Shown piece after piece: positions 19,795-31,100 of a DNA stretch of 64,000 nucleotides (positions are counted from its first letter, which is position 1; each line of letters opens with the position of its first letter). Under the pieces are notes generated by a model. It ran no database searches and had not been told where the DNA came from. It saw only the letters and a list, made by a program, of their open reading frames with translations. The DNA lies in NCBI GenBank assembly GCA_013215295.1, contig JABSOZ010000005.1:62001-126000 (forward strand), in the 5' to 3' direction. The position numbers were made by a program, and so were the translations under genes. The DNA comes from Colwellia sp. Its GTDB lineage: Bacteria > Pseudomonadota > Gammaproteobacteria > Enterobacterales > Alteromonadaceae.

Positions 19795-20610
19795 TTAAAC
19801 GTCATTTTGCGCCATTTCTTTAGCACGATGCAATGCACTATTCATCGCATTTGTTACTATTTGTTCCAAGCCATCATCAATAAAAGAATTGATTGCAGCA
19901 TTTGTTGTACCACCTTTTGAGGTGACCTTTGCTCGTAACTCGCTAATAGGTAAGTCGTTATTAACAACTATTTGCGCTGCGCCTAAAGCAGTTTGTTGTA
20001 CCAATTCACGGCTTTCTTGAGCCGTAAATCCAAATGCTAGTGCTTGTTTTTCCATGGCTTCCATAAACAGAAAGAAATACGCAGGACCAGAGCCAGAAAC
20101 GGCAGTGATAAGATCAATTTCTGCTTCTGTATTTAACCACTTTATAATCCCAACTGAGCTCATTAACTCTTCAGCAACTTGTTTTTGTTGAACATTGGCA
20201 TTTTCATCAGCGTAAAGGCCAGTAACGCCCAAACCCAATTGCGCTGGTGTGTTGGGCATTGTACGAATAATGGCACAAGGGGCTGCTAAGGCTTTCTGCA
20301 TTTGTTCAACCGTGCAGCCTGCAGCAACTGAAATAAAGCACTTGTTAGTGATATCCAGTTCTTGACTAATTTTTTGACAAACCTCTGCAATAAAATGTGG
20401 TTTAACCCCTAAAACGATAAAGTCTGCAAAATTAGCGGCTTCAATATTATCAGACGTTTCTTTAATATTAAGTTGTTGTTGTAAAGCTTGTCGTTTCTGC
20501 GGAGAAGGATTTGAAACGATAATGTTTTGAGCGTTAAAACCTGTTTTTACTAAACCAGAAATAATTGCGCCATTCATGTTACCAGCGCCAATAAAAGCAA
20601 TTTTTGTCAT
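19795..20610 (-). CDS. proC: Pyrroline-5-carboxylate reductase
   Basis: Last step of proline synthesis, reducing pyrroline-5-carboxylate with NAD(P)H. 271 residues with an N-terminal Rossmann motif (FIGAGNMNGAI), the MPNTPAQLGLGVTG segment, the SGSGPAYFF motif, and the TSKGGTTNAA substrate-binding loop. Same strand as yggS, 106 bp apart. Confidence 0.97.
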   Translation of the reverse strand: MTKIAFIGAGNMNGAIISGLVKTGFNAQNIIVSNPSPQKRQALQQQLNIKETSDNIEAANFADFIVLGVKPHFIAEVCQKISQELDITNKCFISVAAGCTVEQMQKALAAPCAIIRTMPNTPAQLGLGVTGLYADENANVQQKQVAEELMSSVGIIKWLNTEAEIDLITAVSGSGPAYFFLFMEAMEKQALAFGFTAQESRELVQQTALGAAQIVVNNDLPISELRAKVTSKGGTTNAAINSFIDDGLEQIVTNAMNSALHRAKEMAQNDV

Positions 20611-20716
20611 GAAATACCTATGAAAAATAAGGGATGTTATAAAGTGCTGTAATACTTTTCACTATTGTAACTAATTCTCTTGAAAGAAAGTGAAATAGAT
20701 TGTTATACCCAGGGAA

Positions 20717-21412
20717 TTATTTATCTTCTCTTGCACCAAAAATAGCAGAGCCAACTCTCACCATCGTAGATCCTTTGGCAATAGCAGCAGTTAAGTCACC
20801 GGACATACCCATCGATAAAGTATCAATATTGCTCTGTTCAGTTTTCAGCTTAACAAAAAGTTGCTGCATTTTCTCGAAGCTATCTGTTAAAGCATTTTTT
20901 TCAGGAATAGCCATTAAACCGCGTAATGTTAAATGTTCGCAACTATTTATAAATTCTACTAACTCTTTAAGGTCTTCTGCAGCAATGCCCGACTTGCTTT
21001 CTTCACCACTAATATTGACTTGTAAACAAACGTTGAGGGGAGTATCTTGGCTAGACCTATGATCATTAAGGCGTTTTGCAACTTTTATTCGGTCAATACT
21101 ATGTACCCAAGCAAAGTTTTCGGCAATTAATCGGGTTTTGTTTGATTGGATAGGGCCAATGAAATGCCAGACAATGTCAGAAAATTTTTGTAAGTCTGCT
21201 ATTTTTTCAACAGCTTCTTGAATATAGCTTTCGCCAAATTCTCGTTGTCCAGCAAGGTAAGCTTGCTCAATCATGGCACTGGTTTTAGTTTTACTGACGG
21301 CAAGCAAGGTAACCTGTGAAATTGACCGCTCTGTTTTGTTGCAGGCAATTAAAATTTGCAGATTTATCTTAGCGAGATTATCTTTAATGGGTGTTATATC
21401 GTTTTGTGTCAA
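20717..21412 (-). CDS. yggS: YggS family PLP homeostasis protein
   Basis: Pyridoxal-phosphate-binding protein (PLPBP/PROSC family) with no known catalytic reaction, involved in vitamin B6 balance. 231 residues, alanine-racemase-like TIM barrel with the PLP lysine in LLAVSKTK, the FGESYIQEA segment and the C-terminal GMSGDLTAAI...STMVRVGSAIFG phosphate-binding region. Divergent from pilT (52 bp), the typical arrangement. Confidence 0.96.
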   Translation of the reverse strand: MTQNDITPIKDNLAKINLQILIACNKTERSISQVTLLAVSKTKTSAMIEQAYLAGQREFGESYIQEAVEKIADLQKFSDIVWHFIGPIQSNKTRLIAENFAWVHSIDRIKVAKRLNDHRSSQDTPLNVCLQVNISGEESKSGIAAEDLKELVEFINSCEHLTLRGLMAIPEKNALTDSFEKMQQLFVKLKTEQSNIDTLSMGMSGDLTAAIAKGSTMVRVGSAIFGAREDK

Positions 21413-21464
21413 TTTAGTTTCAACTTACTTTCTATTTTAAAAAATAATTATTAAGAGGTCTTTT

Positions 21465-22508
21465 ATGGATATTACCGAATTACTTGCCTTTAGTGTGCAG
21501 AATAATGCATCTGATCTTCATTTATCTTCAGGCAGTCCGCCATTAATTCGTGTTGACGGTGACGTACGTAAACTTAATATCCCCGCATTTGACGAGAAAG
21601 ACGTTAATGCTTTGGTCTATGATATTATGAATGATCGTCAACGCAAAGAGTATGAAGAAAATTTAGAAGTCGATTTCTCCTTTGAAGTACCAAACTTAGC
21701 GCGTTTTCGTGTGAATGCGTTTAATCAAAACCGCGGACCTGCAGCAGTATTTCGTACGATCCCTAGTAAGATATTATCGCTTGATGATTTAGGTTGTCCT
21801 GATATTTTTCGAGATATTTCTGATACCCCTCGTGGTTTGGTTTTAGTAACCGGACCTACAGGCTCTGGTAAATCAACAACTTTAGCGGCAATGGTAGATT
21901 ATATTAATAGCTCTAAAAATTATCATATCCTCACGATTGAAGACCCTATTGAATTTGTTCATGAAAATAAACAATGTTTAATTAATCAGCGAGAAGTGCA
22001 TCGTGACACATTAAGTTTTTCGGCTGCTCTGCGCAGTGCGTTACGTGAAGACCCTGATGTTATTCTTGTAGGTGAAATGCGAGATCTAGAAACCATTCGT
22101 TTAGCAATGACTGCGGCTGAAACAGGCCATTTAGTGTTTGGTACTCTGCATACGACTTCAGCGCCAAAAACGATTGATCGTATTGTTGATGTTTTCCCCG
22201 GTGAAGAAAAATCTATGGTTCGCTCCATGCTGTCTGAATCACTTCGAGCGGTTATTTCTCAAACGTTGATTAAAAAAGTAGGCGGAGGGCGTGTTGCTGC
22301 ACATGAGATAATGTTGGGGGTTCCTGCCATAAGAAATTTGATTCGTGAAGATAAAATCCCGCAAATGTATAGTGCTATCCAAACCGGTATGTCGCACGGT
22401 ATGCAAACGATGGATCAATGTCTACAAGGTCTAGTGAACCGTGGTTTGATCACTAAACAAGATGCGATGGAAAAAGCGGTGGATAAAAATCAATTTAAAG
22501 GTTTTTAA
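21465..22508 (+). CDS. pilT: Type IV pilus retraction ATPase PilT
   Basis: Hexameric ATPase powering pilus retraction and twitching. 347 residues: N-terminal PAS-like domain, Walker A GPTGSGKST (130-138), Asp box, Walker B (DVILVGEMRD), His box, and the PilT-specific AIRNLIRED motif near residue 290. Upstream AAGAGG acts as a good ribosome-binding site. Followed by pilU. Confidence 0.97.
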   Translation: MDITELLAFSVQNNASDLHLSSGSPPLIRVDGDVRKLNIPAFDEKDVNALVYDIMNDRQRKEYEENLEVDFSFEVPNLARFRVNAFNQNRGPAAVFRTIPSKILSLDDLGCPDIFRDISDTPRGLVLVTGPTGSGKSTTLAAMVDYINSSKNYHILTIEDPIEFVHENKQCLINQREVHRDTLSFSAALRSALREDPDVILVGEMRDLETIRLAMTAAETGHLVFGTLHTTSAPKTIDRIVDVFPGEEKSMVRSMLSESLRAVISQTLIKKVGGGRVAAHEIMLGVPAIRNLIREDKIPQMYSAIQTGMSHGMQTMDQCLQGLVNRGLITKQDAMEKAVDKNQFKGF

Positions 22509-22600
22509 ATGTAGTAAAATCTTTAGCTGGGCGTTATATATTAAGGATGAAGCTTTACTGCATTCCCCATATTTCAGTAAAAATGATAAGAGATACAATA

Positions 22601-23728
22601 ATGAATTTTCATGATTTATTACAAAAAATGGTACGAGAAGGCGCATCAGATATGTTTGTTACCGCCAAGCTTGCTGTAAGTGCAAAAGTGAATGGCGAGT
22701 TACAAGCGATTGGTGATCATCTTTTAACAAGCGATGAATCGTTAGCATTTGTTCATGATGCCATGAACGATAAACAAAAAAAGCAATTTGACGAAGAAAA
22801 AGAATGTAACTTTGCCATTTCTATCGATGATATAGGCCGCTTTCGTATTTCAGCGTTTTGGCAACGAGACATGGCAGGTATGGTTATTAGGCGTATCGTT
22901 ACTGAAATTCCTGACGTTGACGAATTAGGCTTACCCCCAGTTTTAAAAGATGTCGTGATGTCGAAACGAGGTTTAGTGTTGTTTGTTGGCGGTACAGGCA
23001 CAGGTAAATCAACATCAATGGCTTCATTGATTGGTTACCGCAATAAAAATTCGCGTGGGCATATTCTTACGATTGAAGATCCGGTTGAATTTGTTCATGA
23101 ACATGGCCGTTGTATGGTTACCCAACGAGAAGTAGGCATAGATACAGAAAGCTTTGATGCTGCATTAAAAAGTTCATTACGCCAAGCACCTGATGTTATT
23201 TTAATTGGTGAAATACGTAACCAAGAAACGATGGAGCATGCTTTAAGTTTTGCTGAAACCGGGCATTTATGTATTGCTACATTGCATGCAAATAATGCTA
23301 ATCAAGCGATTGACCGTATTATGCATTTAGTACCGGCTGACCAACATGGCAAGTTATTGTTTGATTTGGCACTAAATTTACGAGGTATTATTGCTCAGCA
23401 ATTGATCCCAACGTGCGATGGCCATGGTCGAGTCGCAGCAATTGAAATTTTGCTCAATTCACCTTATATCGCAGAGCTTATTAAAAAGGGCGATATTGGT
23501 GGTATTAAAGAAGTCATGCAAAAATCGAAAGAACAAGGTATGCAAACGTTTGATGGTGCTCTGTTCGATTTGTACCAAAAAGGTTTGATTAATTATGCTG
23601 ATGCGCTTCATCATGCGGATTCACCTAATGATTTGCGCTTAATGATCAAGTTGCGTAGTAACGATCAGGGCGGGACGGGTTCATTAAGTGGCGTTACCAT
23701 TGATGGTTTAGCACCCAAAGATAGTTAA
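22601..23728 (+). CDS. pilU: PilT-like ATPase PilU
   Basis: Accessory retraction ATPase that needs PilT. About 375 residues with Walker A GGTGTGKST, the Asp-box segment, Walker B (DVILIGEIRN) and an ASDMF motif near the N-terminus. It lacks AIRNLIRE, having YIAELIKKGD instead, which separates PilU from PilT. The frame is open from 22547, but the conserved family start MNFHDLL... corresponds to the ATG at 22601, with AAGAGA about 10 nt upstream. Confidence 0.93.
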   Translation: MNFHDLLQKMVREGASDMFVTAKLAVSAKVNGELQAIGDHLLTSDESLAFVHDAMNDKQKKQFDEEKECNFAISIDDIGRFRISAFWQRDMAGMVIRRIVTEIPDVDELGLPPVLKDVVMSKRGLVLFVGGTGTGKSTSMASLIGYRNKNSRGHILTIEDPVEFVHEHGRCMVTQREVGIDTESFDAALKSSLRQAPDVILIGEIRNQETMEHALSFAETGHLCIATLHANNANQAIDRIMHLVPADQHGKLLFDLALNLRGIIAQQLIPTCDGHGRVAAIEILLNSPYIAELIKKGDIGGIKEVMQKSKEQGMQTFDGALFDLYQKGLINYADALHHADSPNDLRLMIKLRSNDQGGTGSLSGVTIDGLAPKDS

Positions 23729-23829
23729 ATTACATGAGAATAAAAGATATAGCAGTAGGTTATTAGAATAATTAAACACCGCCAATCTGATGTTTTATTT
23801 TATTAGCCTATGCTATTCATAATTGCTGT

Positions 23830-24264
23830 TTATTGATATTGAGACTCAAAGAAACTTTCAATAATGAGTCTCGCAGATTCTGCATCAATATTATCTTTTT
23901 TCAAGTTACGATAACCACCCTCGGCAAATAATCGTTCTTTAGCATCAGCTGTCGTTAAACGTTCATCTTGAAATTCTACTTTTATAGAAAATTTATTTGA
24001 TAAGCGATTCCCAAATTTTTTCGCGTCTAGGGTGAGTTGTTGCTCACTACCATCCATATTTAAGGGTAAACCAACCACTAAATAATCAGGTTGCCATTCT
24101 TTAATAAATTTAGTTAATTCCATTTCATTCGGAATACCATCTTTAGCTCTGATAGAGCCTAAAGGTGAAGCACTGCCGGTAAGTTCTTGTCCGACAGCAA
24201 CACCAATATATTTTTTACCAAAATCAAAACCCAAGACAGTACGTTGACCTACTTTATTTGCCAC
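23830..24264 (-). CDS. ruvX: RuvX/YqgF Holliday junction resolvase-like protein
   Basis: RNase H-fold nuclease implicated in 16S rRNA 5' maturation and proposed as a Holliday junction resolvase. 144 residues with the first acidic residue in [13 protein letters not shown], the VGLPLNMDG motif, the DERLTT motif and the C-terminal [10 protein letters not shown]. Last gene of the rsmE-gshB-yqgE-ruvX series, in the order known from E. coli. Confidence 0.95.
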   Translation of the reverse strand: MANKVGQRTVLGFDFGKKYIGVAVGQELTGSASPLGSIRAKDGIPNEMELTKFIKEWQPDYLVVGLPLNMDGSEQQLTLDAKKFGNRLSNKFSIKVEFQDERLTTADAKERLFAEGGYRNLKKDNIDAESARLIIESFFESQYQ

Positions 24265-24292
24265 TTATTTTCCTTATCATCAATTATTAATT

Positions 24293-24847
24293 TTAAGCAT
24301 GACCAATATCAGTTGATAAATGAGCGAGATCAATACCTAGTTTTTCAGTTGCTTTTTTCCAGCGTTGTTCTATTGGCGTATCAAAAACAATGTCACCATC
24401 GGCAGGGGCTAGTAGCCAAGAGTTAGTTTTTATTTCTTCTTCCAGTTGGCCCGGGCCCCATCCAGCGTAACCTAAAGTCACCATATATTTCTCTGGAGCT
24501 TCTTCTGTACCTAGCGCCATTAATATATCTTTAGAGGTAGTGATCATTACTTCTTTACTCAAGGTCAAAGATTGTTTCCAGCAATCTTGCGGGCTGTGTA
24601 AAACAAAACCTCTGTCTTGAGAAACAGGACCACCTGTTAGCACTTGTTGGCCTAATTCAGGCGCTTCGTCTTTATCTGAATCGATTTGGACGAGCAATTC
24701 ATTTAACGTGACATTGACAGGTAAATTAATAATAAGACCCATCGCACCTTCTGCATTGTGCTCACAGATATAGGTAACGGTTTTATTAAAGAAGCCATCA
24801 TCTAATGCGGGCATTGCGATTAAAAGTTGATTTTCTAAGCTTTCCAT
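24293..24847 (-). CDS. yqgE: YqgE/AlgH family protein
   Basis: 184-residue member of UPF0301 (YqgE/AlgH), a conserved cytoplasmic protein of unresolved function. Typical motifs are LLIAMPALDDGFFNKTV at the N-terminus, GAMGLIINLP, LTGGPV, and GYAGWGPGQLEEEI. 28 bp upstream of ruvX, as in E. coli. Confidence 0.94.
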   Translation of the reverse strand: MESLENQLLIAMPALDDGFFNKTVTYICEHNAEGAMGLIINLPVNVTLNELLVQIDSDKDEAPELGQQVLTGGPVSQDRGFVLHSPQDCWKQSLTLSKEVMITTSKDILMALGTEEAPEKYMVTLGYAGWGPGQLEEEIKTNSWLLAPADGDIVFDTPIEQRWKKATEKLGIDLAHLSTDIGHA

Positions 24848-24908
24848 ACCTTCACCTTTTTACATCTTTAGTTTTAAAAACTATATGCATAACTGTTTTA
24901 GAGGTATT

Positions 24909-24934
24909 GTGATCCTTATATAAAAAAGGATCAC
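24909..24934. repeat. Perfect 9-bp inverted repeat between gshB and yqgE
   Basis: GTGATCCTT / AAGGATCAC with an 8-nt AT loop. No T-run follows on either strand, so it is not a textbook terminator. It could be an attenuator, an mRNA-stabilising stem or an operator. Role unknown. Confidence 0.6.
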
Positions 24935-24990
24935 GGCTAATAAGAAATTAAATAACTTTATTTTGTGATGAAAAATGTTAACTAAAGTTT

Positions 24991-25947
24991 TTACACTCTA
25001 GGACGAATGTTTTCTTCGATTGCATCCATTAATTTACCGCTGATATTGATAGGATAGGCGGCTTCTATTTCTCGAATACAGGTTGGGCTGGTTACGTTAA
25101 TTTCGGTAACTTTGTCACCAATAACATCTAACCCTACAAAGTATAGACCACGTTTCTTTAATTCAGGAGCAATTGTTTCAGCAATTAACCTATCGGTTGG
25201 ACTAAGTGGGCGTGCTTCACCACGACCACCTGCAGCTAAATTGCCACGCGTTTCACCTTGCGCTGGAATACGCGCTAAGCAATACGGCATAGGTTCGCCA
25301 TTTACTATAAGAATACGCTTGTCGCCATCTTTAATGGCTGGCAAGAACTCTTGCACCATCGCATATTGATTACCATGGTTTGTTAACGTTTCTAAAATAA
25401 CGCCGATGTTGGCATCATTCTCTTTGATACGGAAAATGGAAGCGCCACCCATACCATCGAGAGGCTTGATAATAATGTCTTTTTCTTGTCGATGAAATTC
25501 ACGGATTTTATCGTTATTGCGTGTAACTAAAGTTCGAGGTGTTAATTCTGCAAACCAAGCGGTGAAAAGTTTTTCGTTACAATCGCGAAGACTTTGTGGT
25601 TTGTTGACTATTAAAGTACCTTCAACTTCAGCACGTTCAAGCATGTAAGTTGCGTAAATAAATTCGGTATCAAAAGGAGGATCTTTACGCATCAATACTG
25701 CGTCAAGTTCTGCTACAGCAATATCGTTTACTTCGTCAAGTTCATACCAATGTTCAGTATCGTCAAAAACTTTTAATTTTTGAGCCGTTGCCCGACATTG
25801 TCCTTGATCAAGGTACAAATCTTTCATTTCCATGTAATAAATTTCATAACCGCGCTTTTGAGCTTCGAACATCATCGCCATAGTCGAATCTTTCTTTACA
25901 TTGACCTGTGAAATCGGGTCCATTACTACGCCAAGTTTAATTGTCAT
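24991..25947 (-). CDS. gshB: Glutathione synthetase
   Basis: ATP-dependent ligation of glycine to gamma-glutamylcysteine. 318 residues with the N-terminal MDPISQVNVKKDSTMAM segment, ATP-grasp domain with IIKPLDGMGGASIFR and the acidic metal ligands near EINVTSPT. Follows rsmE after 24 bp in the classical order. Confidence 0.97.
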   Translation of the reverse strand: MTIKLGVVMDPISQVNVKKDSTMAMMFEAQKRGYEIYYMEMKDLYLDQGQCRATAQKLKVFDDTEHWYELDEVNDIAVAELDAVLMRKDPPFDTEFIYATYMLERAEVEGTLIVNKPQSLRDCNEKLFTAWFAELTPRTLVTRNNDKIREFHRQEKDIIIKPLDGMGGASIFRIKENDANIGVILETLTNHGNQYAMVQEFLPAIKDGDKRILIVNGEPMPYCLARIPAQGETRGNLAAGGRGEARPLSPTDRLIAETIAPELKKRGLYFVGLDVIGDKVTEINVTSPTCIREIEAAYPINISGKLMDAIEENIRPRV

Positions 25948-25971
25948 TTGTGTTTCCTAATGTGTTCGTTG

Positions 25972-26733
25972 TTATTTAATATCGCCAAAACGACATTGTA
26001 ATGCGGTAATTGCCGTTAATGCCGCTGTTTCTGTTCTTAATACTCGTGGCCCTAATAACACATCGACAAAAGATGCTTCATTGGCTATTTTAATTTCATC
26101 ATCGTTTAAACCACCTTCAGGACCGATCAATAAACGAACGCGCTGTTTTGAAGCTATTTGATTGGTCTGGGGCAAATTCATAATAGAATATTGCGCTTTA
26201 GGGTGTAAATTCAATTTTAATGATGAACTTTGCTGAGCCAGCCATTCATTTAAATAAATAGCAGGCATAACAATAGGGACCGTACAACGACCACTTTGTT
26301 CACAAGCACCGATAACTATTTTTTGCCACTGGTCTATTTTTTTCTGTAAACGATCACCGGTGAGCTTTACTCCGCATCGTTCAGTGAACAATGGTGTGAT
26401 GGTATTTATACCCAGCTCAACTGATTTTTGCAGAGTGAAATCCATTCTATCACCACGAGAAATACCTTGGCCTAAGTGAATATTTAACGGCGATTCATTA
26501 TTTACTTCAACGAACGACGTAATAACAACCTGTGCCTGTTTTTTGCTAACGTTTGTTAGCTCGGCTTGATATTCACCCAATGAATCATTAAATAACTCAC
26601 CATTAAAAAGAGTAAGAGTATCGCCATCTTTTAAGCGTAAAACACGTACCGTATGGCCAAAGGCGTCATCTGTTAATGTTATCGTCTCGCCAATAACGAG
26701 AGGTTGATTTTGATAAATTCTTGGATTGCTCAT
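25972..26733 (-). CDS. rsmE: 16S rRNA m3U1498 methyltransferase
   Basis: SPOUT-class methyltransferase acting on U1498 of 16S rRNA in the 30S subunit. 253 residues with an N-terminal PUA-like domain and a C-terminal trefoil-knot SAM site shown by LLIGPEGGLNDDEI and LGPRVLRTETAA. First gene of the rsmE-gshB-yqgE-ruvX cluster. Confidence 0.96.
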   Translation of the reverse strand: MSNPRIYQNQPLVIGETITLTDDAFGHTVRVLRLKDGDTLTLFNGELFNDSLGEYQAELTNVSKKQAQVVITSFVEVNNESPLNIHLGQGISRGDRMDFTLQKSVELGINTITPLFTERCGVKLTGDRLQKKIDQWQKIVIGACEQSGRCTVPIVMPAIYLNEWLAQQSSSLKLNLHPKAQYSIMNLPQTNQIASKQRVRLLIGPEGGLNDDEIKIANEASFVDVLLGPRVLRTETAALTAITALQCRFGDIK

Positions 26734-26976
26734 TTTTATTTATTTTTTAGGACCTTGTGAAGAAATATAAGGGCGACTTGCGCTTATTTCAATTATCATT
26801 TCTTTAAATTTGAATAAAAAGGCCTATTTACAAAAATTATTAATCAATTCCATGGCTGTGATTACATTTAGACACAGATTTAACTATTATCAAATGCAAT
26901 AATAACTTTTTCATTACCTTTATCTTTGATCAGCTGTTTTCATTATTGATTGGCTTATCATTAACGGAGAATATAG

Positions 26977-28161
26977 ATGTTCGTAAAAGCTTCAAAACCC
27001 TATAAGCCTACTTTTTCAGGCGTCACTTTATTATCAATAATTTTATTTGGTGTTGTTAGTTGTGGACAAGCAGAGCAAGTTAAAAAAGTTCCTCCTGCTC
27101 CAGCAGTTTCTGTTTATGAAATAAAGGTAAATGAAATTGGTAGTTATCGTGAATTTGTTGCTCGTACCGTCGCTTCAAAAGAAGTTGATTTACGCGCTCG
27201 TATTGAAGGTGAGTTAATCGAGCGCCATTTCGAGGAAGGATCAAGTGTTGAAAAAGATCAAATTCTTTTACAAATTGACCCCGCGGCTTATCAAGCTTCT
27301 GTAGCGTCGGCTATAGCTGATTTAACCAGTAAAGTTGCAGGCGCAGGTGGTGCAGCGCGAGATTTAAAGCGTGGCCGAGAAGTCGCTGGTGATGGTTATA
27401 TTTCGCAATCTGATCTCGATAAATTAATAACCAATGACGCACAAGCGAAAGCCGCCGTTAAGGTCGCTGAATCTACATTAGCAAAAGCAGAATTAAGCTT
27501 AAGCTACGCTGTTATCAAGGCACCATTTTCAGGTCGTATCGGTAAGGTTAATTATAATGTCGGTACAGTTGTTAGCCCGACCAGTAATACACTGGCCACA
27601 TTAACGGCAACAGATCCTATGTATGTGAGCTTTCAAGTGGAAGAAAGTGATTACGTTTCTTATCTACAAAAACATAAAAACACCCAAAAACCTGAAGATT
27701 TATCCATTGATATCTCTTTACGTTTACCCAATAACACCAAATATAGCGAAGCTGGATTGTTAACTTTCGCCGATACAAAAATCGATGAAGGTATGGGAAC
27801 TGTAGAATTACGTGCGAAATTTAATAACCCTAACGGCATTATTTTACCCGGTTTGTTCGTTACGCTAATCATTGAAGGTAAGAATAAAGAAAGCATGGCA
27901 TTAATACCTCAAGCCGCGGTACAGGAAAATCAGCAAGGAAAGTTTGTGCTTGTTGTTAGCGATGATAATAAAGTCTCTCTGCGCTTGGTTACGCTAGGAC
28001 GAAGAATAAATGCAATGTGGGTCGTTGAGTCAGGTGTTAAAGCCAACGAACAAGTGATTGTAGAAGGGTTACAAAAAGTAAGAAATGGCATTGCAGTTAA
28101 GCCTGTCGGTAAACGTGTTGATCCGCTTACCGGTACAATTTCTGACTTTTTAGCGCAATAA
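26977..28161 (+). CDS. RND efflux periplasmic adaptor
   Basis: Membrane-fusion subunit of an RND pump, 394 residues. A lipoprotein-like signal ends near VVSCGQ (Cys29). Then come the first lipoyl half (VDLRARIEGELIERHFEEGSSVEKDQ..), a hairpin (about 105-165), the second lipoyl half (VIKAPFSGRIGKVNYNVGT) and the barrel/MP domains. Closest in style to MexE/AcrA-type adaptors of HAE-1 pumps. 10 bp upstream of the pump gene, so cotranscribed. An outer-membrane channel gene is not adjacent. Confidence 0.93.
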   Translation: MFVKASKPYKPTFSGVTLLSIILFGVVSCGQAEQVKKVPPAPAVSVYEIKVNEIGSYREFVARTVASKEVDLRARIEGELIERHFEEGSSVEKDQILLQIDPAAYQASVASAIADLTSKVAGAGGAARDLKRGREVAGDGYISQSDLDKLITNDAQAKAAVKVAESTLAKAELSLSYAVIKAPFSGRIGKVNYNVGTVVSPTSNTLATLTATDPMYVSFQVEESDYVSYLQKHKNTQKPEDLSIDISLRLPNNTKYSEAGLLTFADTKIDEGMGTVELRAKFNNPNGIILPGLFVTLIIEGKNKESMALIPQAAVQENQQGKFVLVVSDDNKVSLRLVTLGRRINAMWVVESGVKANEQVIVEGLQKVRNGIAVKPVGKRVDPLTGTISDFLAQ

Positions 28162-28171
28162 GGGCACATTT

Positions 28172-31100
28172 ATGATCAGTAAAACGTTTATTCAAAGGCC
28201 TAAGTTTGCCTTTGTTATTTCTATTGTTATTACCTTAGCCGGTTTAATTGCTATGGGGTTACTACCGGTAAATATGTACCCAGAAATAACGCCACCGCAA
28301 GTTCAAATATCAGCTGTTTATCCCGGCGCTAGTGCGCAAGTTGTCGAAGAGTCTGTTATTCGTCCCATTGAAGAGAAAATCAATGGTGTTGAAGATATGA
28401 TGTATATTGAGTCAACAGCCTCAAATAATGGCTCTGCAACCATTACTGTGTTTTTTAAAGTGGGCACAGATGCCGATATGGCACAAGTGAACGTGCAAAA
28501 TAGAGTGGCACTCGCTCAAAGCTCTTTACCTTCAGAAGTAACACGTCAAGGTGTAACGGTGAAGAAAAAATCTAGCTCGATGTTAATGGCGATTAATTTA
28601 TTTTCAGAGCAAGAAGGTCTCGACCAACTATTTTTAAGTAATTATGCAACCAATTCATTAACTGAACCGCTAGGGCGTATTCCTGGTGTTGCAGAAGCTA
28701 GTGTGATGGGTGAAATGACTTATAGCATGCGAGCATGGCTTAGACCTGATCGTATGGCATCATTAGGTGTTACGGTTACTGAAGTAAAACAAGCACTGCA
28801 AGAACAAAATATAATTGTTGCTGCGGGTAAATTAGGTGCGAGTCCTTCATTGCCTAACCAGCAGTTTGAGTATTCAATTCAAGCGAAAGGACGATTAAAA
28901 ACGGTTGAAGAATTTGGTGCAACCATCATTCGTGCTCGTTCAAATGGTAACTTTGTCCGTTTATCTGATATTGCCCGTTTAGAATTAGGCGCGCAAGACT
29001 ACGGCACTAAAGCGCGCTTAAATGGCAAAGAAACCGCCTTTTTAGTTATTTACCAATTGCCTGGCGCAAACGCTACTGAAGTTGCTCGATTAGTGAAATT
29101 AGAAATGAAAAAGTTATCAGAGCGTTTTCCTGATGGACTTGAATATGTCATTCCTTACGATACCACTGAGTTTATAATTCGTTCCATTGAAGAAGTAAAA
29201 ACCACCTTATTTCAAGCGGTTGGTTTGGTCATTTTAGTGGTTTTCTTATTTTTACAAAATTGGCGTGCAACACTTATCCCGACTATTGCTATACCTGTTT
29301 CATTAATTGGTACCTTCGCTTTTATGTTAGTGATGGGATACACCATTAATACGATTACCTTATTTGGTTTGGTACTGGCAATAGGCATTGTGGTGGATGA
29401 CGCCATTATTGTTATTGAAAACGTCGAACGAATTCTTAAAGAAGAGCAACTTGAGATAAAAGAAGCAGTAACCAAAGCCATGGAACAAGTTTCTGGCCCT
29501 ATCATAGCAACTACCTTAGTGTTACTTGCTGTATTTGTTCCTGTTGCCTTTATGCCGGGAATCACCGGTGAACTCTATAAACAGTTTTCAGTAACCATAT
29601 CGTTTGCCGTTATTATCTCTTCTATCAATGCTTTAACCTTGAGCCCAGCGCTTTGTACTGTTTTATTAAGTAAAGATAATATGAAACCGATTAAATGGTT
29701 AGCGCCCTTTGAACGCGGTATTAAAAAGATGACAGGCAGTTATACCACAGGTGTTAACTTCCTATTAAAACGTGCTGCTCGTGTTGGCATTGTTGTTGGG
29801 CTATTGTTTTTAGCAACGGGGTGGTTAACCGCTTCAGTGCCGACCGGCTTTGTTCCTGGTGAAGACCAAGGGTATGTTTTCCTTGATATTCAGTTACCAG
29901 ATGCTGCTTCAAGTAATAGAACACAGGCCCTGATTGATAAAATAACGCCGATGATAAAAGCAGACCCTGCGGTTTCGGATATTATTACCGTGTCAGGGTT
30001 TTCATTATTAGGTGGTGCGGGTTCTAATAATGGCTTGGGCATTATCATGTTAAAAGATTGGGAAGAGAGAACTGATAAAGAACTGCAATTACGACAGGTT
30101 ATTCGTCGTTTAATGGGGCAACTTTGGACCATGCCTGATGCACAAATTATGATTTTTAATCCGCCGCCTATTCCTGGTTTAGGGACAAGTTCGGGCTTTG
30201 AATTTAAATTACAAGACAGTGAAGGCCGAAGCCCAACTGATTTGGCACAAGTGATGAATGGACTGATATACGAAGCGAATCAGCGTCCTGAGTTAAACAG
30301 AGTTTTCAGTACTTATCGTGCTAATGTTCCGCAATACTTTTTAGAAGTTGACCGTAACAAAGCCAAAGCTCAAGGTGTTCTTTTATCTGATATTTTTCTT
30401 ACTCTTCAAGCTCAATTAGGTTCGATGTATATTAACGATTTCAGTCAGTTTGGTCGTACCTATAAAGTTACCATACAAGCGGAAACAGAATTTAGAAAAG
30501 ATCCTTCTGATTTGCGTCATTACTTTGTCCGTAACAAAGATGGAGAAATGGTGCCATTAACGACACTGGCGAAGTTAGAACCTATTTTAGGCCCAACAAG
30601 CATCAGCCATTTTAATTTATATCGTAGTGCGAGTATTACCGGTCAAGCAACCGCTGGTCATTCGTCAGGTGAGGCGATAGCTATCATGGAAGAATTGGCT
30701 GAGAACTTACCGCAAGGTTATATTTTTGAATGGGCAGGACAGTCTAAACAAGAGATAGAAGCTGGCAATCTAGCCCCGATATTATTTGGCTTAGCCTTGC
30801 TCTTTGTTTATTTGTTTTTAGTGGCGCAATACGAAAGTTGGACCATACCATTCTCAGTACTAGCGGCGGTACCTTTGGCGTTATTCGGTTCAATGCTGAC
30901 ACTTTATATTCTTGGCATGGAAAACAATATTTATGCGCAAGTCGGGCTAGTATTACTGATAGGTTTGTCCACTAAAACCGCGATTCTTATTGTTGAATTT
31001 GCCATGGAGCTGCGAGCCGCAGGTAAAAGTATTATGGAAGCTGCGCTTGATGCCGCAAGGTTAAGATTTAGAGCCGTATTAATGACTGCACTTTCTTTTA

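Noticed and set aside
21465-23728. Type II secretion or competence ATPase cluster
   Set aside because: The AIRNLIRED motif and the PilT-PilU pairing next to yggS identify pilus retraction ATPases.
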